Assembly (NCBI GenBank): GCA_963771015.1
Contig: CAVYRN010000005.1
Span: 372,001-436,000 of the forward strand
Direction: 5' to 3'
From: CAVSJJ01 sp963771015
GTDB lineage: Bacteria; Actinomycetota; Actinomycetes; Actinomycetales; Dermatophilaceae
DNA: 64,000 nucleotides
A program made the translations under genes and the position numbers. The notes under the pieces are model-generated. The model did not search any database. It had not been told where the DNA came from and was given only the letters and a program-made list of their open reading frames with translations. Below, in pieces: positions 26,610 to 35,854 of the stretch; the stretch's first letter is position 1; each line of letters begins with the position of its first letter.

Positions 26610-27329
26610 ATGGCCACCGTGACCGTCACCAAGGATCCTGAGGCCCGGCTGCTCGTCGTCGAGGACGAGCCCAACATCCGCGAGCTTCTCGCGACCTCCC
26701 TGCGGTTCGCGGGGTTCGAAGTGGCAACCGCAGCCTCGGGGGGCGAGGCGATCAAGGTCGCCGACACCCAGCACCCCGACCTGTGTGTGCTCGACGTCAT
26801 GCTGCCGGACATGGACGGGTTCACGGTGACGCGAAAGCTGCGTGACGCGGGCCGCCAGCTCCCCATCGTGTTCGTCACCGCCCGTGACTCTCTCGACGAC
26901 AAGGTCAAGGGACTCACCGTCGGTGGCGACGACTACGTGACCAAGCCGTTCAGCCTGGAGGAGGTCATCGCCCGGATCCGGGCGGTGCTGCGCCGTACCC
27001 GCGGCGAGGAGGACGACACCTCGACGCTCCTCTTCGAGGACCTCGAGCTCGACGAGGACTCGCACGAGGTGCAGCGTGGCGGGCGGATCATCGAGACGAG
27101 CCCGACGGAGTTCAAGCTGCTCCGCTACCTCATGCTCAACCCGAACAGGGTGCTGTCCAAGGCCCAGATCCTCGACCACGTGTGGGACTACGACTTCCGC
27201 GGCGAGTCCGGGATCGTCGAGTCCTACATCTCCTACCTGCGCCGCAAGATCGACATCGACGGGCTCACCCCGCTCATCCACACCAAGCGGGGCGTGGGCT
27301 ACGTGCTGCGCCTTCCGCCGCAGTCCTGA
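26610..27329 (+). CDS. OmpR-family response regulator (MprA-like)
   Basis: The 239-residue protein has a receiver domain with acidic pocket VVEDEP, phospho-acceptor Asp near residue 62 (CVLDVMLPDMDGF), and Lys in VTKPFSLEE. A winged-helix DNA-binding domain ends in YISYLRRKIDIDG and TKRGVGYVLR. The next genes are its histidine kinase and an HtrA protease, the order of mycobacterial mprA-mprB-pepD. By analogy it should respond to envelope stress and control the protease. The ATG at 26610 is chosen for the family-like length. Confidence 0.88.
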   Translation: MATVTVTKDPEARLLVVEDEPNIRELLATSLRFAGFEVATAASGGEAIKVADTQHPDLCVLDVMLPDMDGFTVTRKLRDAGRQLPIVFVTARDSLDDKVKGLTVGGDDYVTKPFSLEEVIARIRAVLRRTRGEEDDTSTLLFEDLELDEDSHEVQRGGRIIETSPTEFKLLRYLMLNPNRVLSKAQILDHVWDYDFRGESGIVESYISYLRRKIDIDGLTPLIHTKRGVGYVLRLPPQS

Positions 27330-27343
27330 CCCGTCCCCGCCTC

Positions 27344-28855
27344 ATGCCCCTCACCTCGAGCAGGCCGGTCGCCGCTGTCGTTCGGCGGCTCGAGACCGTC
27401 CCGCTCCGGGTACGCTTCATCCTCATCCTCCTCGTCCTCGTGACGACCTCGCTCGTCGTCACGAGCCTCAGCACCGCGCTCTTCGTCAAGCGGGACCTCA
27501 TCGCGCGCGTCGACACCGAGCTGCGAGCCGTGGCCCGTCCGGTTGCGGCCCAGAAGCTCGACGACCTGCGCAGCGGCACGACGACGACCCTCGGCTACGC
27601 GTTCGTCCTCCAGCCCACCGACGGCTCGGCCTCCACGATCGTGCGACCCGCGGGCGAGAGCCACACACCCAAGGTCCCGGACCTCACCCCGACCAGCTCG
27701 CTGGTCCGCAGCGGCACGCCGTTCACCGTCCAGTCGACCGACGGCGAGCTGACCTGGCGGTTCATCGCGGGGGTGGTCGGCGACAACGACGCGACGTTCG
27801 CCGTCGGCGTCCCGCTCAGCTCGGTCGACCGAACCGTCACTCGGCTGCTCCTCACGGCCGGGCTGTTCAGCGCCTTCATCCTCGCCATCTCCGCTCTGCT
27901 CGGCTGGTTCGCCGTCAAGCGCGCGTTCCGGCCGCTGGCCAAGATCGAGGACACGGCCGCGGCCATCGCCGCCGGGGACCTCACCCAACGCATCCCGGTC
28001 CGCCAGGCCGAGGACGAGGTGACGTCGCTGTCGCGGTCACTCAACGTCATGCTCACCCAGATCGAGAGCTCGTTCGCCATGCGCGAGGCCTCCGAGGACC
28101 GGATGCGTCAGTTCGTCTCCGACGCCTCCCACGAGCTGCGCACCCCGCTGGCGACCGTCCGCGGCTACGCCGAGCTCTACCGTCAAGGGGCGGTCAGCGA
28201 GCCGGAGTCGATGTCCGCCGCGATGGACCGGATCGAGTCCGAGGCGAGCCGGATGAGCGGGCTCGTCACGGACCTGCTCACCCTGGCCCGGCTCGGCGAG
28301 GAGCCCGAGATCACGGCCGGCGAGGTCGACCTCACCGTCATCGCCGCTGACGCGGTCCAGGACGCCCGGGCGCGGGTCCCGGACCGGCGCATCGCGCTGC
28401 TCGGTCTGGACGGCCCCGTTGGGCCGACGCCGGCCTGGGGGTCCGAGGCCAAGCTCCGCCAGGTTCTGGTCAACCTCCTCGCGAACGCGGTGCGGCACAC
28501 CCCGGACGGCACCCCCATCGAGGTGGCGGTCGGCACCGACGGGACCGATGCGGTCCTCGAGGTGCGCGACCACGGCGACGGCATCCCGCGAGAGGTGGCG
28601 ACGAAGGTCTTCGAACGGTTCTACCGCGCAGACCCCTCGCGCGGGCGCGCCGGCGGGGGCGGCAACGGGCTCGGGCTGGCCATCGTCGCGGCCATCGTCG
28701 CGGGCCATCGGGGTCGCGTCGGGGTGGCCGACACGGCGGGCGGTGGGGCGACCTTCATCGTGCGCGTCCCGGCCCACGGGACGATGCGCCACCTCGCCCC
28801 GCCGACCATCCCGGGACGCACAGCGGACTCCCAGACGGCTGACAGCGGTCGTTGA
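27344..28855 (+). CDS. Sensor histidine kinase (MprB-like)
   Basis: This 503-residue kinase has two membrane helices (VRFILILLVLVTTSLVVTSL and LLLTAGLFSAFILAISALL) flanking an extracytoplasmic sensor domain of about 130 residues, then a HAMP linker (RPLAKIEDTAAAIAAGDLTQR). The phospho-acceptor His is near residue 263 (SDASHELRTPLA). ATP-binding boxes follow: N (NLLANAVRHTPDG), G1 (DHGDGIP) and G2 (GNGLGLAIV). The gene lies 14 bases after the response regulator. No good Shine-Dalgarno precedes the ATG, so its translation may depend on the upstream gene. Confidence 0.9.
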   Translation: MPLTSSRPVAAVVRRLETVPLRVRFILILLVLVTTSLVVTSLSTALFVKRDLIARVDTELRAVARPVAAQKLDDLRSGTTTTLGYAFVLQPTDGSASTIVRPAGESHTPKVPDLTPTSSLVRSGTPFTVQSTDGELTWRFIAGVVGDNDATFAVGVPLSSVDRTVTRLLLTAGLFSAFILAISALLGWFAVKRAFRPLAKIEDTAAAIAAGDLTQRIPVRQAEDEVTSLSRSLNVMLTQIESSFAMREASEDRMRQFVSDASHELRTPLATVRGYAELYRQGAVSEPESMSAAMDRIESEASRMSGLVTDLLTLARLGEEPEITAGEVDLTVIAADAVQDARARVPDRRIALLGLDGPVGPTPAWGSEAKLRQVLVNLLANAVRHTPDGTPIEVAVGTDGTDAVLEVRDHGDGIPREVATKVFERFYRADPSRGRAGGGGNGLGLAIVAAIVAGHRGRVGVADTAGGGATFIVRVPAHGTMRHLAPPTIPGRTADSQTADSGR

Positions 28856-28899
28856 CGTCGTCGGGCGAGAGTGAGGGGGAACAACCTCAGGGAGCGCAG

Positions 28900-30294
28900 A
28901 TGACCGACACCCACACGACGCCGGGCTGGACCAACACCGAGGCCACACCCCCACCGCAGGAGGGGCACTCGGCTCCGCAGTGGTTCACCAGCGCGACCGG
29001 TCAGCCACTGTACGGCGCCGGCCAGGCCCCCTTCGGCCCGGCCCAGGACCCATCGGGCTCGGGACAGCCGCCGCTGCCGCCCACCCGCCCGTCCCACAAC
29101 GGCAAGCGTCCCTCGAACGGGCGCCGCATCGGCGAACTATCCGTCGTTGCGGTGCTTGCCGCCGCTCTCGCGAGCGGTGGCACCTACGCCGCGACCCAGC
29201 TGGGGTCGCAGGACACGCAGTACCCCTCCACTGCGGCGTCCTCCTCCAGTCTGGGTCGCGGTACGGACGCCAGCCCGGTCGTCCAGGCCGACACGAACAA
29301 CCCCAACTGGACCCAGACGGCCGCGGCCGTCACCCCGAGCGTCGTCTCGATCACCAACCAGCTGAGCAGCGGAGAGGCGCAGGGCTCCGGCGTCATCATC
29401 GACACCAAGGGCCACGTCCTGACGAACAACCACGTCGTCGCCGGCTCCCAGAAGCTCACCGTCACCCTCGCCAACGGGCACACCTACCCCGCCTCGATCG
29501 TCGGCACCGACCCGTCGACCGACCTCGCCGTCGTCACGATCGAGAACGCCCCCTCCGGCCTCACGCCGATCGCCCTCGGTGACTCGGCGTCACTCAACGT
29601 GGGTGACCCCGTCATGGCGGTCGGCAACCCGCTCGGCCTTGCCGGGACGGTGACGACCGGCATCGTCAGCGCGCTCAACCGTCCCGTGACGACCCAGCCA
29701 AGCGAGCAGCAGCAGCCGGTCGACCCGTTCGGCAACCCGTTCGGGCAGCAGAACCAGCAGCAGAGCTCGGTCGACCCGGTCGTCACGGCGGCCATCCAGA
29801 CCTCCGCGGCGATCAACCCCGGCAACAGCGGCGGCGCCCTCGTCAACGGCTCGGGTCAGCTCGTCGGGATCAACTCGGCCATCGCCTCGCTCAACACGAG
29901 CTCGTCGAGCCAGAGCGGCAACATCGGCATCGGCTTCGCCATCCCGGTCAACGAGGCCAAGATCATCGCCACCCAGCTCATCGACAAGGGCGCGGCCGAG
30001 CATGCCTACCTCGGGGTGACGCTGACCACCGGCACCGGCTCGGAGGGCTCCGCGACGGTCACCGGCGCCAAGATCGAGAAGGTCCTCTCCGGCACGCCCG
30101 CGGCAGCGTCCGGGCTCAAGCCCGGTGACCTCGTCATCGAGGTCGACGGAACGAGCGTCGAGTCGGCGGACTCGCTCATCGGGCTCATCCGCGCCCACTC
30201 GATCGGCGACACCGTGAACCTCACCGTCCTGCGCGGCGGCCAGCGGACGACCATCAAGGCCGACCTGACCACCCGGCCGGCGGCCAGCGGCTGA
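28900..30294 (+). CDS. HtrA/DegP-family serine protease with PDZ domain (PepD-like)
   Basis: The 464-residue protein has a long Pro/Gln-rich cytoplasmic tail, one membrane anchor (GELSVVAVLAAALASGG), and an outer trypsin-like domain. The catalytic triad is His ~178 (TNNHVVAG), Asp ~208 (STDLAVV) and Ser ~310 (NPGNSGGAL). A C-terminal PDZ domain (YLGVTL ... GLKPGDLVIEVDG) follows. HtrA proteases degrade or refold damaged envelope proteins. GGGAG lies five bases before the ATG. Its place after a MprAB-like pair supports an envelope-stress regulon. Confidence 0.93.
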   Translation: MTDTHTTPGWTNTEATPPPQEGHSAPQWFTSATGQPLYGAGQAPFGPAQDPSGSGQPPLPPTRPSHNGKRPSNGRRIGELSVVAVLAAALASGGTYAATQLGSQDTQYPSTAASSSSLGRGTDASPVVQADTNNPNWTQTAAAVTPSVVSITNQLSSGEAQGSGVIIDTKGHVLTNNHVVAGSQKLTVTLANGHTYPASIVGTDPSTDLAVVTIENAPSGLTPIALGDSASLNVGDPVMAVGNPLGLAGTVTTGIVSALNRPVTTQPSEQQQPVDPFGNPFGQQNQQQSSVDPVVTAAIQTSAAINPGNSGGALVNGSGQLVGINSAIASLNTSSSSQSGNIGIGFAIPVNEAKIIATQLIDKGAAEHAYLGVTLTTGTGSEGSATVTGAKIEKVLSGTPAAASGLKPGDLVIEVDGTSVESADSLIGLIRAHSIGDTVNLTVLRGGQRTTIKADLTTRPAASG

Positions 30295-30334
30295 CCGACA
30301 CCTCCGATGACCATCTGACGGGTTCTCCGCCCGC

Positions 30335-30370
30335 CGGCCCCCGCGCCCCTCCACATGGGCGCGGGGGCCG
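30335..30370 (+). terminator. Hairpin after the HtrA gene (14-bp stem)
   Basis: CGGCCCCCGCGCCC and its complement flank the 8-base loop CTCCACAT, about 40 bases after the protease stop. Confidence 0.75.
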
Positions 30371-30471
30371 CTTGGTGCGCGTCGCCGGGACGCCCCGGTA
30401 TGCCGACCGCCAGGGGAAGGTGAGTACGCCGACTCACGCGCGCGGAGCCCGCCGGGGCGGACCCTGGAGGC

Positions 30472-32391
30472 ATGACGAGGCTCCAGGACGTCCGCCGGCT
30501 CGAGGACGAGTTCGCCGAGGCGATGCAGCGGCTCTACACCGTCGGCAACGGGCTGGCCCGGCTGCGCGCCGAGCTGGACCGGGAGGTCACCGAGTCGATG
30601 TCGCCCGGAGCCGCGGCGCCCACCACCTCAGCCCGGCCCACCCCGGCCCCCCTCGCGCCGCCGTCCCTCGCCCACTCCCCGGCTCCGGCCGCAGCGCCGA
30701 TGCCGGCCCCCGACATACCCCCCGAAGCTCCGACGACGCAGGTCGCCCCCGTCCGGTCGGTCCAACCCGACGCCGGACCTCGCTGGTGGCAGCGGGAGGG
30801 CGCGGTCATCAAGGTCCTCGTCATCGCCGGCGCCGTCGTCACCCTCGCCGGTGTGGCGATGCTCCTTGCCCTGGCCATGCAGCACGGCTGGTTCGGCCCC
30901 GTGCCGCGGGTCGTCGCCGGCGGCCTGCTCGCCGTGGGGCTCGTCCTCGCCGGCCACCTCGTCCGCTCCAGGGAGGCCCGAGCCGGTCGCTCCACCGCGG
31001 GTCCCGTGGCCATCGCCGCCACCGGGTATGCCGCGGCCTACCTCGACATCGTCGCGATGACGACGATCTACGACTTCGTCCCGGTCGCGCCCGGGCTCGT
31101 GCTCGCCGCCCTCGTCGCCGGTTCCGGGCTACTGCTTGCCTGGCGGTGGGCCTCGGAGCTGCTCGCCGTCATCACCGTACTGGGTGCGGCGGTCCTCGGT
31201 CCGGCCGTCGCCGGCGAGATCAGCTGGGTGGTCTCGGCCTTCCTCGTCATCCTGGCGGCGGCCGCGGTGCCGGCCCAGCTGAGCCATCGCTGGCCGGTCC
31301 TCGACGTCGCGCGCACCCTCCCGGTCGCCCTGGCGCTAATCGTCGGCGCGGGCGTCTCCGCGCCGACCTCGCTCGACCACCGGGTCCACATCGGCCTGGC
31401 GGCGCTCTTCGCCGCCCTCGCGGCCGCCACGGCCGCCATGTCCGCCGGACACGCCGCGACCCGGGACGGCGCACCGACCACCGGCGACCAGGTCCTGTCG
31501 ACGACTCTCGCCGGGGTCGCTGCCGTCCCGCTCCTCGCGGCCGTCGGCGTTCTCGCGAAGCCGGAACGGACGGTCTGCCTGCTGCTCGTCGCGGCGGCCT
31601 ACCTCGTCGTCGCCGTCCTGTCCGGACGCGGTCGGATCCTGCGGCTGGGCACCGGGCTGAGGGCCACGCTGGCGTCGATCGGCACCTTCTCCCTGCTCCT
31701 CGCCGTACTCTCCGGGGCCCCGGACCAGCACGTCACGACGGGGCTCATCCTCAGCGCGGCGGCCTACCTCGCCGCCGCGGGAGCCACCCACTCCCGACTC
31801 ACCTTCTGGCTCGGCACGACCATGGCGGTCGTCGCGGGACTGTCCTACCTGCCGCACGTGGCCTCGATCGCCTCGGCCGGCATGGCGAGCCTGGACGGCC
31901 CCGGCGTCGCCCTCGCGGACAGCATGCTGGCCGCCGGCCTGCTCGCGCTGGCCGCCTGGACCGTCTCGGCCGGGAGGCAGGGGCCCGCGGCACTGCGCCA
32001 GCTGGCCACCCCCCTGCTCTGGGTCGGTGCGCTCGCCGTGACGGCCACGATCTGCGTCTCCGCCGGGATGCTCGTCGGCCAGTCGCTGGACCAGACGCAG
32101 GCCGGCTTCGTCGCCGGCCACACCGGGGCGACCCTGGCCTGGATGGGTGCGGCCGCCGGGCTGCTCGGCCGGGGCCTGAGGCGCGCCACGGACGCGAGCC
32201 AGGCGCTGCGTGTCGGGCTCGTCCTCGCCGCCGTCAGCGTCGCCAAGCTGTTCCTCTTCGACCTGGCGGCGCTGAGCGGCCTGTGGCGGGTCGGCGCCTT
32301 CATCGGAACGGGTGTCCTGCTGCTCGCCGCGGGCACCGGATACGCCAAGGCGCTCGAGCGGAGCCGCGTCGCCGTTCGCCCGGCCCACTGA
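30472..32391 (+). CDS. DUF2339 polytopic membrane protein
   Basis: The 639-residue protein starts with a soluble helix (VRRLEDEFAEAMQRLYTVGN), then a Pro/Ala-rich linker to about residue 100. Some sixteen or more hydrophobic helices fill the rest, opening with WWQREGAVIKVLVIAGAVVT. This layout matches DUF2339. The many helices suggest a scaffold or transporter, but no function is known. The ATG has GGAGG only one base away. It is a separate unit after the HtrA terminator. Confidence 0.8.
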   Translation: MTRLQDVRRLEDEFAEAMQRLYTVGNGLARLRAELDREVTESMSPGAAAPTTSARPTPAPLAPPSLAHSPAPAAAPMPAPDIPPEAPTTQVAPVRSVQPDAGPRWWQREGAVIKVLVIAGAVVTLAGVAMLLALAMQHGWFGPVPRVVAGGLLAVGLVLAGHLVRSREARAGRSTAGPVAIAATGYAAAYLDIVAMTTIYDFVPVAPGLVLAALVAGSGLLLAWRWASELLAVITVLGAAVLGPAVAGEISWVVSAFLVILAAAAVPAQLSHRWPVLDVARTLPVALALIVGAGVSAPTSLDHRVHIGLAALFAALAAATAAMSAGHAATRDGAPTTGDQVLSTTLAGVAAVPLLAAVGVLAKPERTVCLLLVAAAYLVVAVLSGRGRILRLGTGLRATLASIGTFSLLLAVLSGAPDQHVTTGLILSAAAYLAAAGATHSRLTFWLGTTMAVVAGLSYLPHVASIASAGMASLDGPGVALADSMLAAGLLALAAWTVSAGRQGPAALRQLATPLLWVGALAVTATICVSAGMLVGQSLDQTQAGFVAGHTGATLAWMGAAAGLLGRGLRRATDASQALRVGLVLAAVSVAKLFLFDLAALSGLWRVGAFIGTGVLLLAAGTGYAKALERSRVAVRPAH

Positions 32392-32428
32392 AACCGGCCG
32401 ACCGGGCCTCGTGCGAGGATGGCGAGCC

Positions 32429-33082
32429 GTGCCGGCCATCATCACCTGGTGGCGTCGCGACCTCGCGACGCTGCACCCCGCCGCTGACCCCGAGCTCGCC
32501 TTCGAGGTCGGCGCCGATCTCATGCGCCGGTGGGACGAGCCCCACCGGCGCTACCACACGACCCTGCACCTCGTGGAGGTCTTCCGCGCCGTCGAGGAGC
32601 TCGAGGACGTCGAGGAGATCTCCGCTCGCGACGGCGCCCTCGGCCGCCTTGCCGGCTGGTTCCACGACGCCGTCTATTCCGTGGCACCGGCCTCCGGTGG
32701 CGGGTCCGGCGAGACCGAGAGCGCGGCTCTCGCCCGAGAGGCGCTGACCCGGCTGGGTCTGCCGGCCCCGGACGTCGACATCGTCACCGGGCTCGTCGAG
32801 GAGACCGTCGCCCATGAGGTGGCCGAGCCGACCGGGCTGCGCGCGGCGTTCCACGACGCCGACCTGTGGATCTTCACCGCCGAGCCGGACCGCTTCGACG
32901 AGTACTGCGCCCAGGTGCGCGAGGAGTACGCCGACGTGCCGGACCCGCTGTATGCCGCCGGCCGCCGACTGGTGCTCGAGCCGTTCGCCCGGCGTGAGCA
33001 CATCTACCTCACCGACCACGCCCGGACCCAGTGGGAGCCCGAGGCGCGGACCAACCTCGCCCGCGAGCTCGGGCGCCTCTGA
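32429..33082 (+). CDS. HD-domain-like predicted metal-dependent phosphohydrolase
   Basis: The 217-residue protein has the pattern RRYHTTLHLVEVF (metal His), then GWFHDAVY (the HD pair), a conserved DADLWIF and a late REHIYLT. This is the layout of the small bacterial HD-like family related to N-methyl-D-aspartate receptor NMDAR2C subunit-like annotations. It probably hydrolyses a phosphorylated small molecule or nucleotide. The GTG start has a weak GAGGAT -10-like box eight bases upstream and no Shine-Dalgarno. Confidence 0.7.
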   Translation: MPAIITWWRRDLATLHPAADPELAFEVGADLMRRWDEPHRRYHTTLHLVEVFRAVEELEDVEEISARDGALGRLAGWFHDAVYSVAPASGGGSGETESAALAREALTRLGLPAPDVDIVTGLVEETVAHEVAEPTGLRAAFHDADLWIFTAEPDRFDEYCAQVREEYADVPDPLYAAGRRLVLEPFARREHIYLTDHARTQWEPEARTNLARELGRL

Positions 33083-33180
33083 GCGGTGGTCGCCCCCGCC
33101 CTGAGCGATCGGTGACGCCGTGGCACGGCGGCCTCGCTACTGGAAGATCTCGGCGGTGAACGCCGGGTGGACGGCTGGGC

Positions 33181-34083
33181 TCAGGGCAGGAGGACGAGCT
33201 TCCCGCGGGCGTGTCCCGACAGGGCGACGGCGTACGCGTCCGCGGACTCGGCGGCCACGAAGGTCCGCACCGGCACCGCGAGAACGCCCCGCCCGACGAG
33301 GTCGGCGACGAGCGCCATCGCCTCCATCGGCCGGGAGTCCTCACCACCCCCGGTGACCCGGATGCCCGTGCCGGCCGCCGCGAAGTTGGCGATGGACAGC
33401 ACGCGCTCGGGAGCCGCGACGAGCGCGATGAGGTCCTCGACCGGAGTCTTGCCGGCGACGTCGAAGACCGCGTCGACCGGGCCACCGGCGGCCGCCCGCA
33501 CCCGGTCGGCGACGCCGGCCCCGTAACGGACCGGCCGGGCCCCGAGCTCGCGCAGGTAGTCCTGGTTGCTCGCCCCCGCCGACGCGACGACGGTGAGGCG
33601 CCGGGCGACCGCCATCTGCACGGCCACCGAGCCCACCCCACCGGCACCGCCGTCGACGAAGGCCGTCTGGCCCGCCGTGGCCCCGAGCAGCCGCCACCCG
33701 CGCTCCGCGGTCTCGCCGGTGAGTGCGACCGCCGCGGCCAGCGCCCACGGGACGGCGGCCGGCTTGGGCGCCCAGGCCCGCAGGACGGCATACTCCGCCT
33801 GGGTCCCGCTCCCGAGGCCGAGCACCTCGTCGCCGACGGACACCCCGGCCACGCCCTGGCCGACCTCGTCGACGACGCCCGCGGCGTCCACGCCGAGGTA
33901 GCCGGTCCCCTCCAGCGGTGCGCCGCCGGACATGGCGCCGGTCAGCTTCTTGGCGTCGATCCCGTTGACACTCGCCGCGCGGACGGCGACGCGGACCTGC
34001 CCGGGCCCGGCGTGCGGCTCGGGCGCCTCACCCCACGTGAGCGCCTCCGGGCCCCCGTAGCGCATGAACTGGACGGCCCGCAT
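33181..34083 (-). CDS. Zinc-independent NAD(P)H:quinone oxidoreductase, MDR family
   Basis: This 300-residue enzyme starts MRAVQFMRYGGPEAL, like quinone reductases and zeta-crystallins. It keeps the GroES-like N-terminal domain (PGQVRVAVRAASVNGID) and a Rossmann segment (VDGGAGGVGSVAVQMA) for NADPH. The catalytic-zinc ligands of alcohol dehydrogenases are absent. The likely reaction is reduction of quinones or enones. AGGAGG lies five bases before the ATG. It is transcribed away from the OsmC peroxiredoxin gene, which may share a redox role. Confidence 0.88.
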   Translation of the reverse strand: MRAVQFMRYGGPEALTWGEAPEPHAGPGQVRVAVRAASVNGIDAKKLTGAMSGGAPLEGTGYLGVDAAGVVDEVGQGVAGVSVGDEVLGLGSGTQAEYAVLRAWAPKPAAVPWALAAAVALTGETAERGWRLLGATAGQTAFVDGGAGGVGSVAVQMAVARRLTVVASAGASNQDYLRELGARPVRYGAGVADRVRAAAGGPVDAVFDVAGKTPVEDLIALVAAPERVLSIANFAAAGTGIRVTGGGEDSRPMEAMALVADLVGRGVLAVPVRTFVAAESADAYAVALSGHARGKLVLLP

Positions 34084-34239
34084 TCGGTCCTCCTCCGGTG
34101 CCGGGGTGGGTGCCTGAGGTCCGAGGCATCCCGCCCGGGACGAGGTTCCCCTGAGCGAAAGGCTAACCCGGCATTGCCGGGGACGCCCCCATAGAGGCAA
34201 GGTGGGCCCTATCCGCTATCTCGACTGCAGGAGGACCAC

Positions 34240-34668
34240 GTGGCCACGACGCGCAAGGCATCCGCCCACTGGGAGGGCTCGCTCTTCGACGGAGCCGGGG
34301 AGGTCACCTTCGAGTCCTCCGGGCTCGGGACGTATGCCGTCACCTGGCCCTCGCGGGCCGAGGAGCCGAATGGGCGCACCTCGCCCGAGGAGCTCATCGC
34401 CGCGGCCCACTCGACATGCTTCTCGATGGCCCTGTCCAACGGCCTGGCCAAGTCGGGGACTCCCCCGACCTCCCTCGACACCAGCGCCGAGGTGACCTTC
34501 GTCCCCGGCACCGGCATCACCCAGATCGTCCTCACCGTCGTCGGCCGGGTCCCCGGGATGACGGCCGAGGAGTTCGCCGAGGCGGCCGAGGGTGCCAAGA
34601 CGGGCTGCCCGGTGAGCCAGGCCCTGCAGGCGGTCCCGATCTCGCTCAACGCCTCACTGGCGACGTAG
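34240..34668 (+). CDS. OsmC-family organic hydroperoxide reductase
   Basis: The 142-residue protein carries both family cysteines: the peroxidatic Cys in AAHSTCFSMAL and the resolving Cys in KTGCPVSQAL. The opening AHWEGSLFDGAGEV is typical of the OsmC branch rather than Ohr. OsmC reduces organic hydroperoxides in the cytoplasm. The GTG start is set by AGGAGG five bases upstream. Confidence 0.93.
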   Translation: MATTRKASAHWEGSLFDGAGEVTFESSGLGTYAVTWPSRAEEPNGRTSPEELIAAAHSTCFSMALSNGLAKSGTPPTSLDTSAEVTFVPGTGITQIVLTVVGRVPGMTAEEFAEAAEGAKTGCPVSQALQAVPISLNASLAT

Positions 34669-34705
34669 CCGGCCCGGCCGGACCGGCTCTCGACCACTGC
34701 GAGCG

Positions 34706-35482
34706 TCAGTCCGGCCCGAGCCGGAAGACCTGGGCGGCCAGCGGCCACCAGAACTCGTGCCGGCACAGCCCGGCGAACTCCTCCGCGCTGACCCAGCGGC
34801 GGTCCGAGGTGTCGTCGAGCTCGGCGCTCAGCGGGGGTCGGACGACCCCGAGGTCGGCTCGGAACGCCTGGAGCAGGTCACGCCCCTCGACCCACAGCCC
34901 GCCCTCGGACCGGTGGTGGAAGCGCTCGTACCCCACCGGGACGAGGTCGCTGTCGGCGAGCGCGATCCCGGTCTCCTCGCGCACCTCGCGCCGGGCGTTC
35001 TCCGCAACGCTCTCGTCGCCCTCGCGCCAGCCGCCGGGCGCCCCCCACTGACCGCGGCGGATCGAGTGGACGACCGCGAAGTCACCCCCGGCGTCGCGGA
35101 CGAACACCATGGCGGCAAAGACGCGGGTCGCCGACGCCGGCCGCGGCGAGGCGATGAGGTCGACGTCGGCGCTCGTGCCGTCGGCGAAGACGACGTTCTC
35201 GATCCGGGCAACCCCCCGCTCGCCGCGCCCCTTCTGCATCCGCAGCCCGCTGGCATGCAGCCGTCGGACGAGGTCCTTGGCGTCGGTCGGGCGCGCGCCT
35301 GCGGCGACGGCCGCGGCATACCGCACCTCGGGAACGTCGTAGTGGTCGCCCTCGAACCCCCGGTCCGGGATCCCGAGCCCGGCCGCGAACGCGTGCAGCT
35401 GCTCGAGACTCTCGTCGCTGATGAGGTGGGACCACACGTGGCCATGGGCGGCCCACCGCGGTGGGTCGATCCAGAGCGTCAC
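34706..35482 (-). CDS. DUF4031-NUDIX fusion protein
   Basis: Residues 1-~85 match DUF4031: WIDPPRWAAHGHVWSHLISD, then LEQLHAFAAGLGIPDRGF and DHYDVPEVRYAAAVAAGA. A NUDIX hydrolase domain follows, with the NUDIX box GGWREGDESVAENARREVRE ending in ETGI. The NUDIX part should hydrolyse a nucleoside diphosphate-linked compound; the DUF4031 role is unknown. The GTG start is leaderless: TAGGAT lies seven bases before it. This fusion may link the two functions on one substrate. Confidence 0.85.
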   Translation of the reverse strand: MTLWIDPPRWAAHGHVWSHLISDESLEQLHAFAAGLGIPDRGFEGDHYDVPEVRYAAAVAAGARPTDAKDLVRRLHASGLRMQKGRGERGVARIENVVFADGTSADVDLIASPRPASATRVFAAMVFVRDAGGDFAVVHSIRRGQWGAPGGWREGDESVAENARREVREETGIALADSDLVPVGYERFHHRSEGGLWVEGRDLLQAFRADLGVVRPPLSAELDDTSDRRWVSAEEFAGLCRHEFWWPLAAQVFRLGPD

Positions 35483-35489
35483 GGTGTCG

Positions 35490-35495
35490 ATCCTA
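35490..35495 (-). promoter_or_regulatory. -10 box (TAGGAT), leaderless NUDIX gene
   Basis: TAGGAT on the minus strand ends seven bases before the GTG at 35482. Confidence 0.5.
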
Positions 35496-35548
35496 GGTGG
35501 GCACGGGGTTCGCAGCGGCGCACGTGCGGCCGCTGCGCGAGCCGGACG

Positions 35549-35761
35549 TCAGCCGCCGAGGGCCTCACGCAGCTTGTCGTCCCACCCGTGGCTGCACAGG
35601 ACGAGAGCGTCGAAGGCCGGGTCCTCCCCGAGGTGGTCGGTCGCGGCCACGCCGACGAGGACGTTGAGCAGCATGCCCTGCGCGACGAGCCGGCGGGCCT
35701 CCTTGGCGATCCTCGTCGGGGCCGCCGTCGTCGCCGTCGGCGCGCTCCTCGTCGTGGCCAT
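35549..35761 (-). CDS. Hypothetical small protein (weak)
   Basis: A possible 70-residue product from ATG 35761 has a Thr/Ala-rich start, then RIAKEARRLVAQGMLLNVLV and a tail with the stretch AFDALVLCSHGWDDKLREAL. Almost all codons end in G or C, especially in the second half, which favours coding. No ribosome-binding site precedes any start. I recognise no family, and the upper part overlaps a competing plus-strand frame. Confidence 0.3.
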   Translation of the reverse strand: MATTRSAPTATTAAPTRIAKEARRLVAQGMLLNVLVGVAATDHLGEDPAFDALVLCSHGWDDKLREALGG

Positions 35762-35848
35762 GCCGCGGGCGACCGGACGGACGGGTGCCGACCCGGTCGG
35801 CCCGTCGCAGGCTGTGGATAACCCCGCGGCGCCCCTCGTCGGTGCGCC

Positions 35849-35854
35849 TAGCGT
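35849..35854 (+). promoter_or_regulatory. -10 box (TAGCGT) of the WXG100 gene
   Basis: TAGCGT lies 52 bases before the ATG at 35907. Unlike the leaderless genes here, this gene has a leader with a GGGAAGGGAG ribosome-binding site. Confidence 0.4.
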
